From assembly GCF_946482605.1 (NCBI RefSeq), contig NZ_CAMLSE010000004.1:310001-374000 (forward strand): DNA of 64,000 bases, given 5' to 3'. Shown one piece after another: positions 34,486 through 43,150 of the stretch. Every line of letters begins with the position of its first letter. Position 1 is the stretch's first letter. Position numbers and translations under genes: made by a program. The DNA comes from an uncultured Dyadobacter sp. Lineage in GTDB: Bacteria > Bacteroidota > Bacteroidia > Cytophagales > Spirosomataceae. The notes under the pieces are model-generated. The model saw only the letters and a program-made list of their open reading frames with translations. It did no database searches and was not told the origin of the DNA.

Positions 34486-35940
34486 ATGGAAAAAGAAATC
34501 TTAGAACACGGATTCGGCTTCAACAGGAGGCGTTTCTTATCTACCATGAGCCTCGGAATCGGGAGTGTGGCGTTGGGCTCCCTGCTGATGCCCGATCTGT
34601 TGCGTGGGGCAGGTGCCGAAGAAGATGGGCTGGCACCGGGAATCCCCCATTTTGCACCCAAGGCGAAGAGGGTGATCTATCTTTTTCAGAACGGGGCACC
34701 ATCGCAGCAGGAGCTTTTTGATTATAAGCCTAAACTACGGGAAATGCTGGGGCAGGAAATACCGCCCTCGGTGCGTGGTACCCAGCGGCTTACCGGGATG
34801 ACGGCCAACCAGGCGTCCTTTCCGCTGGTCGGTTCATTCGTGGATTTCAAGCAGTACGGGCAATCGCAGGCCTGGGTAAGCAATCTTCTGCCTTATACTT
34901 CCAAAATCGTGGACGACCTGTGCATTGTCCGGTCTATGTATACCGAGGCGATCAACCACGACCCTGCGCTGACATTTTTACAAACCGGCTCCCAGCAGGG
35001 AAACCGCCCGAGTATGGGCTCCTGGCTGAGTTACGGACTGGGTAACGAAAACAAAAACCTTCCCAATTTCACAGTGCTGTTGTCCAGGGGTGTCGGGAAT
35101 GGTCAAGGTGTGTATTCCAAACTCTGGTCAAACGGTTTCCTGGATTCCGTGCACCAGGGCGTACAATTCAGCAAAGGGGAAGATCCGGTACTTTACCTGC
35201 GGGATCCCGACGGCATGAACAGAAAGGATCGCCGGGACATGCTCGACAAGCTTTCGGAGCTCAATGAAATGTCGTATCAGGAGTTTGGCGACCCGGAGAT
35301 TACGGCGAAAATCAAGCAATACGAAATGGCGTATCGAATGCAGACCGCTGTGCCGGAAGTAATGGATCTCTCCAAAGAGTCCGATGACATTATCAAACTC
35401 TACGGTCCCGAATGCCTCGTTCCGGGTACGTACGCGGCCAACTGCCTGCTGGCGCGGAAGCTATCCGAAAATGGAGTACGCTTCGTTCAGTTGTACCACC
35501 AGGGCTGGGACCAGCATGGTAACCTGCCCTTCGAGATCACGAAACAGGCCATGGATGTCGATCAGGCTTCCGCTGCATTGGTGACTGACTTGAAACAAAG
35601 GGGATTGCTGGACGAAACGCTGGTTATCTGGGGCGGAGAATTCGGCCGCACCAGCTACACGCAGGGTAAGCTCACCGCCGATAACTATGGTCGCGACCAC
35701 CACCCGAGATGCTTCACCGTCTGGATGGCCGGAGGCGGTATTAAGCCTGGCATCGTGTATGGAGAAACCGATGAGCTGGGCTACAACATTGCCAAAGATC
35801 CGGTGCATGTGCATGACTTTCAAGCAACTATTTTACATCAATTGGGCCTGAACCACGAGAAACTGACCTTTAAGCACCTCGGACGCCGGTACCGGCTTAC
35901 CGACGTGTCGGGTAAAGTGGTGAAGGACATTATCAGTTGA
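34486..35940 (+). CDS. DUF1501 family protein with a Tat-like signal
   Basis: The ATG at 34486 gives 484 residues and places NRRRFLSTMSLGIGS near the N terminus, a twin-arginine-like export signal. An in-frame ATG at 34450 lies inside the inverted repeat and is unlikely. The rest is an alkaline-phosphatase/sulfatase-like fold characteristic of DUF1501, with YHQGWDQHGNLP and VIWGGEFGRT segments. DUF1501 genes regularly follow DUF1549/DUF1553 genes, as here 107 bases downstream. The biochemical function is unknown; a periplasmic hydrolase is likely. Confidence 0.87.
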   Translation: MEKEILEHGFGFNRRRFLSTMSLGIGSVALGSLLMPDLLRGAGAEEDGLAPGIPHFAPKAKRVIYLFQNGAPSQQELFDYKPKLREMLGQEIPPSVRGTQRLTGMTANQASFPLVGSFVDFKQYGQSQAWVSNLLPYTSKIVDDLCIVRSMYTEAINHDPALTFLQTGSQQGNRPSMGSWLSYGLGNENKNLPNFTVLLSRGVGNGQGVYSKLWSNGFLDSVHQGVQFSKGEDPVLYLRDPDGMNRKDRRDMLDKLSELNEMSYQEFGDPEITAKIKQYEMAYRMQTAVPEVMDLSKESDDIIKLYGPECLVPGTYAANCLLARKLSENGVRFVQLYHQGWDQHGNLPFEITKQAMDVDQASAALVTDLKQRGLLDETLVIWGGEFGRTSYTQGKLTADNYGRDHHPRCFTVWMAGGGIKPGIVYGETDELGYNIAKDPVHVHDFQATILHQLGLNHEKLTFKHLGRRYRLTDVSGKVVKDIIS

Positions 35941-35983
35941 TTTCAGGGTACTATTATTGGGCAATTTTCTGGTTGAATCTTAA

Positions 35984-38158
35984 ATGCATTTGAAACTCAG
36001 GGTTTTCGCGGAACAGTTACTGGTTGTTGCCAACATCTTTGTTTTATTCCTACTGCTCTTTGAAAGCAAACTGGTCATACCGGCCTGGTTGCAGACCATC
36101 GGCCGGATGCATCCGCTGATCCTGCATTTTCCCATTGTGATCCTGCTGCTGGCGATGCTGCTGGAATTTTTCCGCTTCAAGCCGGAGTATGCCTCCAATG
36201 CATTCTATCGTAACTTTTTGCAGGGATTGCTGCTGGTCGGGGCGCTGTTTGCGGCCGTGACGGTGATCATGGGCTTATTTTTGTCCAGGGAAGAAGGATA
36301 TGGCGGCGATATCCTGGTTTATCACAAATGGACTGGTGCCGGTATTTTCTTTCTCGCCTCTGTCATTTATTGGGTTCGCAATGCCCAATGGTATAAAACT
36401 GCCCCTGCAAGATTTAGCGCATTGATTACGGTGGTGGCCCTGGTGCTGACGGGGCATTACGGGGCAGCGCTGACGCATGGCAGTAATTTTATCTGGGAAC
36501 CCGTTTCCAGCAATAAGGCGATGGCCGAAGTACCGCTCGACGAGGCGGTCGTATATACCAACGTCATTCGCCCGATCCTGGAACAAAAATGCACCAGCTG
36601 CCACAACCCCGACAAACTCAAAGGCGAACTCGTACTGACAGACCCGGCTTCGATCATGAGAGGTGGGAAGTCCGGTAAGCTGCTCGTGCCGGGGAACCCG
36701 CAAATGAGTCTGCTGCTGCAACGCGTCCATTTGCCGATGGAAGAAAAGAAGCATATGCCGCCTTCCGGCAAAGCGCAACTCACCTTGCAGGAAATTTCGC
36801 TGCTGACATTATGGGTTAAGCAAAAAGCTGATTTTGAAAAGAAACTGATAACGCTCCCTGAAACCGATTCGCTCCGGATGCTGGCCATTGCATTCTTGCA
36901 GCCCGCGCAACAACAGGAAAAATATGATTTCCCGGCGGCAGACGAGGAGCAGGTGAAGGCGTTGAATACCGACTACCGGACGATCCTCCCATTGGCCAGG
37001 GAGTCACCTGCGCTGGCTGTCAACATTTATAATGCTTCGGCCTACAATGTAAAGCAGCTGGATGAGCTCGACGCGATCCGTAAACAGGTTATTTCGTTGA
37101 ACCTCAATAAAATGCCGGTAAAAGATGCTGATCTCAAAAGCATCGTCCGTTTTGAGAACCTCCGAAAGCTGGATTTGAACTTTACAGAAGTGACAGCCAC
37201 GGGACTGAAAGAACTCGCTGGTCTGAAACATCTGCAAAACCTGACATTATCGGGTACCATGCTGGATCTCAATGGGCTGAAAAGCCTTTTGCCTCAATTG
37301 AAAAGCGTAAAAACGGTGGCTGTTTGGGATACCAAACTTTCTGCGGCTGACGTAACACAATTGCAGCAGGCCAATAAAGCGATCACCGTCATCGGCGGTT
37401 TTAAGGATGATGGCAAAAATCCATTGAAACTCAATCCGCCCCAGGTGAAAAACAGCTCCACCATCTTTGGGGAGTCGCTGGCCGTAGATATCAAACATCC
37501 CATTAAGGGCGTAGATATCCGTTTCACGATGGACGGTTCCGAGCCGGATAGCGTGAAATCTCCATTGTTTGACAGCAAGACCGTGATCAGCCAGAATGCG
37601 ACCATTAGGGCGAAGGCTTACAAGGACGGCTGGTACGGAAGCGAGATGGCCACTTTTGAGTTCTTTAAGAGCAAATTCCGGCCGGACAGCGGAACGCTCA
37701 TGGCGCCTTTGAACCGCGTTCATCAGGCCGAGGGTGTCAAAACGTTCTTTGATCACAAACTGGGCGTTATCGGTGCTAACAATCCCGCCTGGGCCAACAA
37801 CTGGGCGGGCGTCAGGGATAATGACATGACTTTTGTTTCGGAGTTCAAGCGCCCGATTACGATTTCATCGCTTGGCTTGCATTATATGGTGGAAGAGGAT
37901 ACCGGCATCTTTCCCCCTGAACTGGTGGAGATATGGGGAGGCGCGACGCGCGAGAATATGAAGCTGCTGACCAAGTTCAAGGCACCGATGCCGACCAAAG
38001 GGGAAAAGCCCTCTCTCAAATTCATCGAGGGAAGTTTCAGGCCGCAGGCGGTTTCATACATTAAAATCGTCGCCAGGCCTTTGAACAAAATGCCGCAATG
38101 GCACAGAAACAAAGATAAAAAGGCCTTGCTACTCGTAGACGAGATGTTCCTGAACTGA
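35984..38158 (+). CDS. Membrane cytochrome c protein with LRR and CHB_HEX_C domains
   Basis: A 724-residue mosaic. Four or five membrane helices lie in residues 8-170 (DUF2231-like, with a GRMHPLILHFPIVI segment), followed by a periplasmic heme-c domain with CTSCH near residue 203. A leucine-rich region with repeated LENL/LKHLQNL-type units covers about 350-445, a CHB_HEX_C-like segment (VDIRFTMDGSEP) about 500-565, and a discoidin-like C terminus the rest. It follows the DUF1501 gene by 43 bases and likely shares its operon. It may connect the exported cytochrome system to the membrane and bind glycans. Confidence 0.83.
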   Translation: MHLKLRVFAEQLLVVANIFVLFLLLFESKLVIPAWLQTIGRMHPLILHFPIVILLLAMLLEFFRFKPEYASNAFYRNFLQGLLLVGALFAAVTVIMGLFLSREEGYGGDILVYHKWTGAGIFFLASVIYWVRNAQWYKTAPARFSALITVVALVLTGHYGAALTHGSNFIWEPVSSNKAMAEVPLDEAVVYTNVIRPILEQKCTSCHNPDKLKGELVLTDPASIMRGGKSGKLLVPGNPQMSLLLQRVHLPMEEKKHMPPSGKAQLTLQEISLLTLWVKQKADFEKKLITLPETDSLRMLAIAFLQPAQQQEKYDFPAADEEQVKALNTDYRTILPLARESPALAVNIYNASAYNVKQLDELDAIRKQVISLNLNKMPVKDADLKSIVRFENLRKLDLNFTEVTATGLKELAGLKHLQNLTLSGTMLDLNGLKSLLPQLKSVKTVAVWDTKLSAADVTQLQQANKAITVIGGFKDDGKNPLKLNPPQVKNSSTIFGESLAVDIKHPIKGVDIRFTMDGSEPDSVKSPLFDSKTVISQNATIRAKAYKDGWYGSEMATFEFFKSKFRPDSGTLMAPLNRVHQAEGVKTFFDHKLGVIGANNPAWANNWAGVRDNDMTFVSEFKRPITISSLGLHYMVEEDTGIFPPELVEIWGGATRENMKLLTKFKAPMPTKGEKPSLKFIEGSFRPQAVSYIKIVARPLNKMPQWHRNKDKKALLLVDEMFLN

Positions 38159-38168
38159 TGGCGAGCGT

Positions 38169-39395
38169 TTAAGACTTTGCTACCCGTCGCCACATTTCCG
38201 CGCATGCACGGGCATTGTGATAGGGGCATTTCCAGAAATTGATCTTGTCGCCCTTTACCGGCGTGCCATCGGCCTTCACGGTCCCAAACCATTCCCCTTT
38301 TTCCTTATCGACAAACTTATCGGCGATGTAATCCCACGAGCGCTCGGCTTTGGTTTTGAATTGAGGATCTTTGGTAAGCTGATATGCATTGTAAAATCCG
38401 ACGAGCTGCTCGGCGGCGACCCACCAGCTGCGGTCGGTTTGCAGATGTTTCGTTTCCGGATCGTACTCGTAGTTCAATGCACCGTCGGGACTGAGCCCTT
38501 TTACGGCTGCGGTCGCCATCGCAATGGATTTTTGCTTCATGCGGGCGATCAGTTTTTCATCGTGCAGTATTTCCGCCGTTTCAAACAGCAGCCATGAGGC
38601 TTCGATGTCGTGGCCATAAGAGACAATATGGTCTTTAGCTTTCCACTTTTCATCAAAAAACAGCTGCATGGTGTTGGTCTGCGGATTCACGATATGCGTA
38701 ATGATCGCGTCCAGCATTGCGGCGGTTTGTTTTTTCAGCTTGGGATCGGGCCACACGCTGTATAGATTGGTATAGGCTTCGACCAGGTGCAGGTGCGTGT
38801 TCATGCTCTTGATCCAGGGGGCTTTGCTGAGAATATAGTCATCCGTAGGCGACCAGTCCCGTGCAAATGCTTCCCGGTAACCGCCATGAGCCGGATCGAA
38901 CGCATGTTTTTCTATGATTTCAAAAAGCTCCCGGGCTTTGTCCAATGCCGGCTGAAAATGAGTCACCCGGTAATATTCGGCCAGTCCGTACATCGCAAAT
39001 GCATTGCCGTAGATCTGCTTTTTGGTTTCCAGCGGTGAGCCATCGGCGTTAACGGACCAATACACGCCGCCATGTTCCGCATCAAAAAAGTACTTGACCA
39101 ATTGCTGGTAGGCCCGGTCGGCGAGTGTCAGGTACCTGGCTTCCTTCAACAGCCTGTGCGCGAGCGAGAACGTCCAGAGGATGCGGCCGGTCAGCACAAC
39201 CGAGCGCGCGGAGTCTTTTGCAGGCTGGTTCTCATAGCTTACCCTTCCGTAAAAGCCGCCCTTTTCCGGATCCGGACCATACTTCTCCCAGTAATCGAGT
39301 ATCGCTATGAATTCTTTTTTGAAAGCTTCGGGCGTAAAGGCGGCCATGTTCCAGTGATGTTTTTTCAATGAAAAAGCAGCCCGGATCGGGTTCAT
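38169..39395 (-). CDS. Cellobiose 2-epimerase-like AGE-family enzyme
   Basis: A 408-residue (alpha/alpha)6-barrel protein. A second ATG at 39347 may be the real start because the first 16 residues look unstructured. Conserved catalytic segments are NTHLHLVEAYTNLY, SYGHDIEASWLL and KCPYHNARACAEMWRR, each contributing a histidine, plus WWVAAEQLVGF. The family epimerises the reducing-end glucose of cellobiose or other beta-1,4 disaccharides to mannose, or GlcNAc to ManNAc; the first fits better. It is convergent with the cytochrome-LRR gene, 10 bases apart. Confidence 0.87.
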   Translation of the reverse strand: MNPIRAAFSLKKHHWNMAAFTPEAFKKEFIAILDYWEKYGPDPEKGGFYGRVSYENQPAKDSARSVVLTGRILWTFSLAHRLLKEARYLTLADRAYQQLVKYFFDAEHGGVYWSVNADGSPLETKKQIYGNAFAMYGLAEYYRVTHFQPALDKARELFEIIEKHAFDPAHGGYREAFARDWSPTDDYILSKAPWIKSMNTHLHLVEAYTNLYSVWPDPKLKKQTAAMLDAIITHIVNPQTNTMQLFFDEKWKAKDHIVSYGHDIEASWLLFETAEILHDEKLIARMKQKSIAMATAAVKGLSPDGALNYEYDPETKHLQTDRSWWVAAEQLVGFYNAYQLTKDPQFKTKAERSWDYIADKFVDKEKGEWFGTVKADGTPVKGDKINFWKCPYHNARACAEMWRRVAKS

Positions 39396-39415
39396 ACTTG
39401 CCGTTGGAGTGCTTA

Positions 39416-39850
39416 CTAAGTTACCGTTGGCAATTGTTCCCTTGCAAGTAACGATTCAAGGAGTTTGTCAGACGTTATAAATAAGTCTGCCGAGTCCCTC
39501 AGCGAAATAGCGGTTGCGAGTTGAATGCTGTCAAGCGAGCGAAGGCCATCCGACCCATACTTGTTAACGAGTCCGCAGGCGCTCTGAACAATATGATCGT
39601 TTAGGGAGATAAAGGAAAATTGCCGGGCATCTTTTTCAAATAAAAGAGCTGTTTGCCTCACAATATCCGAAGTCAGTTCGCCCAGTCTCCGCTTTTTCCA
39701 CAGAGCCGATAGGAATTCGATCCGAGTCAGTTCTGACAAGAGAATCGAAGAAACAGAACTTTTTACAATCACATTTTTGAGCAGTTCGCTACCCTGTTCT
39801 TCATGATAGAGTTTGATCAAAGAAGAAGTATCCAGAAATAGCCGCATCAC
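39416..39850 (-). CDS. vapC: PIN-domain toxin, VapC family
   Basis: A 144-residue PIN protein starting MMRLFLDTSSLIKLY, with the first acidic ligand in LDTSSL. Later acidic positions are in ELTRIEFLSAL and in RSLDSIQLATAISL. VapC toxins are Mg-dependent RNases cutting tRNA or rRNA. The start (39850 or the adjacent ATG at 39847) touches or overlaps the stop of the upstream antitoxin gene, as is usual for such pairs. Confidence 0.85.
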   Translation of the reverse strand: MMRLFLDTSSLIKLYHEEQGSELLKNVIVKSSVSSILLSELTRIEFLSALWKKRRLGELTSDIVRQTALLFEKDARQFSFISLNDHIVQSACGLVNKYGSDGLRSLDSIQLATAISLRDSADLFITSDKLLESLLAREQLPTVT

Positions 39851-40080
39851 GAATTTCTTCTTTCGGCAATTACTTCTTCGGACAGCGAGCTTTTGAGACT
39901 TTTCAGCAGTTGCCGACTTTTGTCGAATGAGAAATCAGGCCAAGCGAGAATTTTTGGACCCACAGGCGACGGAGTATCAATTTCGGGAAAAGTCACGATG
40001 ACTTTCACAGTTTGACTAATCGTTGGATTCTGATCTAATTGGATTCTTCCGTTTTGATAAATCCCTTTAATTTTGAGCAT
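39847..40080 (-). CDS. Antitoxin partner of the VapC-type toxin
   Basis: A 77-residue protein with a short N-terminal beta-strand region (MLKIKGIYQNGRIQLDQ) followed by a C-terminal helix rich in Lys and Ser. The beginning resembles the AbrB-like or DUF104-like DNA-binding antitoxins, and the C-terminal part would neutralise the toxin. A perfect 7-base inverted repeat lies 38 bases upstream and is a candidate operator. Confidence 0.7.
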   Translation of the reverse strand: MLKIKGIYQNGRIQLDQNPTISQTVKVIVTFPEIDTPSPVGPKILAWPDFSFDKSRQLLKSLKSSLSEEVIAERRNS

Positions 40081-40117
40081 AGTGGTATAGTGTTAGTTGA
40101 AAAACGAAGTTACTACT

Positions 40118-40132
40118 TTCCGATGATCGGAA
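40118..40132. promoter_or_regulatory. Candidate operator of the VapC-type module
   Basis: TTCCGAT and ATCGGAA (40118-40124, 40126-40132) form a perfect 7-base inverted repeat around one base. The position, 38 bases before the antitoxin start, fits autoregulation by the toxin-antitoxin complex. Confidence 0.4.
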
Positions 40133-40226
40133 CCAGGCTCTCGTTCACATTTCAGCTTCAAACGATCCTACCGGGATGCGTCGGATTGTGATACGTATTC
40201 CGGAATAATGCATTGAGAATCAAAAG

Positions 40227-40272
40227 CAGGCCGTCCCGAATGTAATCTCCAAATCACATTCGGGACGGCCTG
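40227..40272 (-). terminator. Terminator hairpin downstream of the acidic protein gene
   Basis: Arms at 40227-40243 and 40256-40272 are perfectly complementary over 17 bases, with a 12-base loop. The hairpin begins 18 bases past the stop of the leftward gene and is followed on that strand by CTTTTG. Confidence 0.75.
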
Positions 40273-40289
40273 CCGGTCTTCTATATCAA

Positions 40290-40616
40290 CTAGTCTCCCT
40301 GATTCTCCTCCTGGTTCTCGTGATTGTCGCCTCCCAGGCTGTAATAGTTATTTTCTTCGTCTTCCCGGCCTATCGCTTCGTCCTCGTCGTCGTACTCCGA
40401 GCCCGGCACATCCAGGTCATCCCCGACCATGTCGTCCTCGAATGACTTCTCATTCCAGTCGTCGGAATCGATATCCAGCGCACGCTTGGCGCGGGACGTA
40501 TCTTCCGGGTCGATATCGGGATCGATCAATCCCTGGCGGAAAATGTCTTCGTTCGCGGGATAATTTCCAGGGAGATCCTCATCATATAAATCATCTTCTT
40601 CATCGGTTGGTCTCAT
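40290..40616 (-). CDS. Highly acidic small protein of unknown function
   Basis: A 108-residue protein in which more than a third of the residues are Asp or Glu, with few hydrophobic residues, no signal peptide and a Gln/Asn-rich tail. It looks intrinsically disordered. It is a plausible gene because it has a clear start and its own strong terminator, and lies alone between the VapC module and the dehydrogenase. Similar small acidic proteins occur across Cytophagales as conserved hypotheticals; the role is unknown. Confidence 0.65.
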   Translation of the reverse strand: MRPTDEEDDLYDEDLPGNYPANEDIFRQGLIDPDIDPEDTSRAKRALDIDSDDWNEKSFEDDMVGDDLDVPGSEYDDEDEAIGREDEENNYYSLGGDNHENQEENQGD

Positions 40617-40830
40617 AATCGTAATCGTTAAAGTGTACTTGTAAAAACTTTCAGGCGGTTGATTGTTCTCGTTTCGACAACGCAGGAAAAAAGTGTTCCC
40701 GGCGCTTTCCCGATCGAAAATAAGGCACTGACGCAGTAATTATCGATGCAGTCGGTGCTTTTACAGATGCTGTCTTTCCGACAGGTTGTTAAACTAAAAA
40801 TAAGTGTTTTCACCCAATTAAAATGATTGC

Positions 40831-42114
40831 ATGCAAGGAAAATTAATCCGTTCAACAGGCGCTGTGGCCGTGCTGGCAGTAGCTGCGGCGCTGTTTGGAT
40901 ATCGCAACGACGACAAGACCCCTTCTACCGGTAAAAATCTGTTTACACCCATTGAAGCTAAAGAACTCAAACTGCCTGCCGGTTTTTCGGCCACCGTACT
41001 GGCTACTGATCTCGGCGCTACCCGTCACATTGCGGTGGGTAAAAACGGCGACATGTATGTGAAGCTTTCCAAACTCAAAGACGGAAAGGGGATTTACCTG
41101 CTGCGGGATACGGACGGTGACGGGGCCATCGATCAGCAAAAGTTGTTCGGTGACTATCCGGGGACTGGCATCGCCATTAAAAACGGTTACCTGTACAGCT
41201 CCTCCAACAAAGGCGTATTCAGGTATAAGCTGAATGAAAAGGAAGAGATCATCGATTTTGATAAGCCGGAAAACATCATCAGCGGCCTGGTCGATCACGG
41301 AAGGGATAATGCAAAACCGGTAACGCTGGACAATGCCGGCAATATTTACGTAACGGTCGGGTCCTACAACGACAACTGCCGAGGAGCCGGTTCGGCAAAA
41401 GGAATGTCCCCCTGTACGATCCTGGATTCGGCGGGAGGGATCTGGCGTTTCAAGGCAGACCAGCCCAATCAGCAGTTTGCAGACGGCAAGCGGTTTGCGA
41501 CGGGTGTTAAAAACGCGGTAGGGATCGATTGGGATAACAAAACGAATGCATTGTACGTAACGACCCACGGCCGTGGCAAATTCGACGATATGTACCCGCA
41601 ATACTATACCCCCAAGCACAGCGCCGAATTGCCGGCGGAAACGCTCTACCGGCTAAAAGAGGGCGACGACGCGGGCTGGCCATACATTTACTACGACCAT
41701 TTTCAGAACAAAAAAATGCTGGCACCGGAATATGGTGGTGACGGGAAAAAGACCGCGGGAGAGAAGGCAATCAACCCGCTGATAGCATTTCCGGCGCACC
41801 TGGGGCCTAATGCACTGCTGTTCTACACCGGGAACATGTTCCCAGCCCGGTACCGGAACGGCGCGTTCATCGCGTTCCACAGCCAGTCATCGGAGTTGAA
41901 AAAGGGCTATCTGGTTGCATTTGTGCCATTTGTAAACGGCAAGGCGGGCAAATGGGAAATTTTTGCCGATAATTTTGCCGGTACCGATCTGGCGAAGCCT
42001 ACCGGCCCGATCCAGCACCGCCCATGCGGCCTCGCGCAGGGGCCCGACGGCGCGCTGTACGTGACCGACGATCTCAACGGGACACTTTTCAAGGTTATTT
42101 ACAAGAAGAAATAG
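40831..42114 (+). CDS. Sorbosone dehydrogenase-like beta-propeller protein
   Basis: A 427-residue exported protein (hydrophobic N-terminal segment at residues 8-23). The family pattern of six-bladed soluble sugar dehydrogenases is visible: LPAGFSATVLA, DTDGDG, VTVGSYNDNC, GVKNAVGIDWD, HGRGKFDD and GPDGALYVTDDLNG near the C terminus. Relatives use PQQ to oxidise sorbosone or glucose; whether PQQ is bound here is not evident. The DTDGDG loop suggests calcium binding. It would act in the periplasm. Confidence 0.87.
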   Translation: MQGKLIRSTGAVAVLAVAAALFGYRNDDKTPSTGKNLFTPIEAKELKLPAGFSATVLATDLGATRHIAVGKNGDMYVKLSKLKDGKGIYLLRDTDGDGAIDQQKLFGDYPGTGIAIKNGYLYSSSNKGVFRYKLNEKEEIIDFDKPENIISGLVDHGRDNAKPVTLDNAGNIYVTVGSYNDNCRGAGSAKGMSPCTILDSAGGIWRFKADQPNQQFADGKRFATGVKNAVGIDWDNKTNALYVTTHGRGKFDDMYPQYYTPKHSAELPAETLYRLKEGDDAGWPYIYYDHFQNKKMLAPEYGGDGKKTAGEKAINPLIAFPAHLGPNALLFYTGNMFPARYRNGAFIAFHSQSSELKKGYLVAFVPFVNGKAGKWEIFADNFAGTDLAKPTGPIQHRPCGLAQGPDGALYVTDDLNGTLFKVIYKKK

Positions 42115-42144
42115 TCGGCCAGCGGGACGACTATTTGAGATAAT

Positions 42145-42200
42145 AAAGACCTGTCATCGATGGCCATTCCGCATGGGATGTTCACCGGCGGCAGGTCTTT
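42145..42200. terminator. Possible bidirectional terminator between convergent genes
   Basis: AAAGACCTG (42145-42153) pairs with CAGGTCTTT (42192-42200), followed by TTTG. The 38-base loop can fold further (GCC at 42162 with GGC near 42187). It lies between the convergent dehydrogenase and cyclase genes. Confidence 0.5.
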
Positions 42201-42205
42201 TTGTA

Positions 42206-43084
42206 TCAGGGCAGCGTAGCAAATGCCCTGACCGGAAAGGTCCCGGCTCCTTTAAATTTGGGAGGTACAGCGCTGAACAGGTAATTCTCAGCCGGTAGTT
42301 TATCCAGGTTGCACAAATGTTCTACGATCAGAATTTCGGCGCCGAGCAAAAGGGAATGGACGGGACGCGTGTTGCCTCGTGTGTCGTCGATATTGTGGCT
42401 GTCGATTCCCACCAGTTTCACGCCGCAATCGCGCAGGTATGCCGCGGCTTCGGCCGTCAGGAATGGGTGGTTTTCGAAATAAGCTTCCGTATTCCAGTTC
42501 TTCGACCAGTCGGTGCGGATCATTACAGCCTTGCCCCGCAGTTCGAGGCCACGGAAATAATCTGCCCCGATTCCGAGCGTCCCGGTCGCATTCACGGTAA
42601 CTGCATTCAGATTGGCAAATGCTTCCAGGGCGACCTCCGAAAGGTCCTTGCCATGTGCATACCGGTGAAACGGGCAGTCGATATAGGTCCCGGTGTTGGT
42701 TACCATTTCGATTTTTCCGATCTGGAATTCGGTGCCTTCCTCATATTTACCCCTGGAATCTTCACGGCTCAGGTAATCGCAGACGATCGGTGCCGGGAGG
42801 CCTTTGTAAGTGATCAGCCCGTCGAATATCACATGGCTCAGATCGACCAGCTTTTCGGGGTTGGGCGCGTCCACCGGTACGCGCTTGTGTGGTTCGTCGA
42901 TGTAATGTTTGTTGAGGATGTCGACCTTCCCGACCATCAGCAGCCGCAGGTCCTGAACGATGTAATCGGCCAGTTCCTGGTCGGAAATGGTTTTCCCGGC
43001 GATATCCAATCTGAAGTCCTGGCCCTGGATTCCTCCGCCGTTGGTAAAGGTTATTTCAAAATCAAAGACAACTCTGCGTTCCAT
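42206..43084 (-). CDS. Cyclase-family hydrolase with an N-terminal extension
   Basis: A 292-residue protein. Residues 75-290 match the cyclase/kynurenine-formamidase family, but the metal motif HxGTHxDxPxH is changed to NTGTYIDCPFH (130-140), with two histidines lost, while SHNIDDTRGN and EHLCNL are kept. Residues 1-72 form an extra domain that begins RRVVFDFEITFTNGGGIQG and ends with a basic stretch. The usual reaction is amide or lactone hydrolysis. The changed motif makes the substrate and even the metal content uncertain. Confidence 0.78.
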   Translation of the reverse strand: MERRVVFDFEITFTNGGGIQGQDFRLDIAGKTISDQELADYIVQDLRLLMVGKVDILNKHYIDEPHKRVPVDAPNPEKLVDLSHVIFDGLITYKGLPAPIVCDYLSREDSRGKYEEGTEFQIGKIEMVTNTGTYIDCPFHRYAHGKDLSEVALEAFANLNAVTVNATGTLGIGADYFRGLELRGKAVMIRTDWSKNWNTEAYFENHPFLTAEAAAYLRDCGVKLVGIDSHNIDDTRGNTRPVHSLLLGAEILIVEHLCNLDKLPAENYLFSAVPPKFKGAGTFPVRAFATLP

Positions 43085-43100
43085 TTGGGTAGTTGTTATA

Positions 43101-43131
43101 AAAAAATGCCCGGCGCGAATACCGGCCGGGC
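43101..43131 (-). terminator. Terminator of the DUF1080 gene
   Basis: On the minus strand the arms 43131-43125 and 43114-43108 pair over 7 GC-rich bases and are followed by a run of six T residues (43106-43101). It starts 20 bases past the DUF1080 stop and ends before the cyclase start. Confidence 0.7.
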
Positions 43132-43150
43132 TGCAATTTCAACTATTTGA

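Noticed and set aside
42317..43150. 277-codon plus-strand frame opposite the cyclase-family gene
   Set aside because: The cyclase frame has family motifs and a terminator upstream of it; the plus-strand frame shows none.
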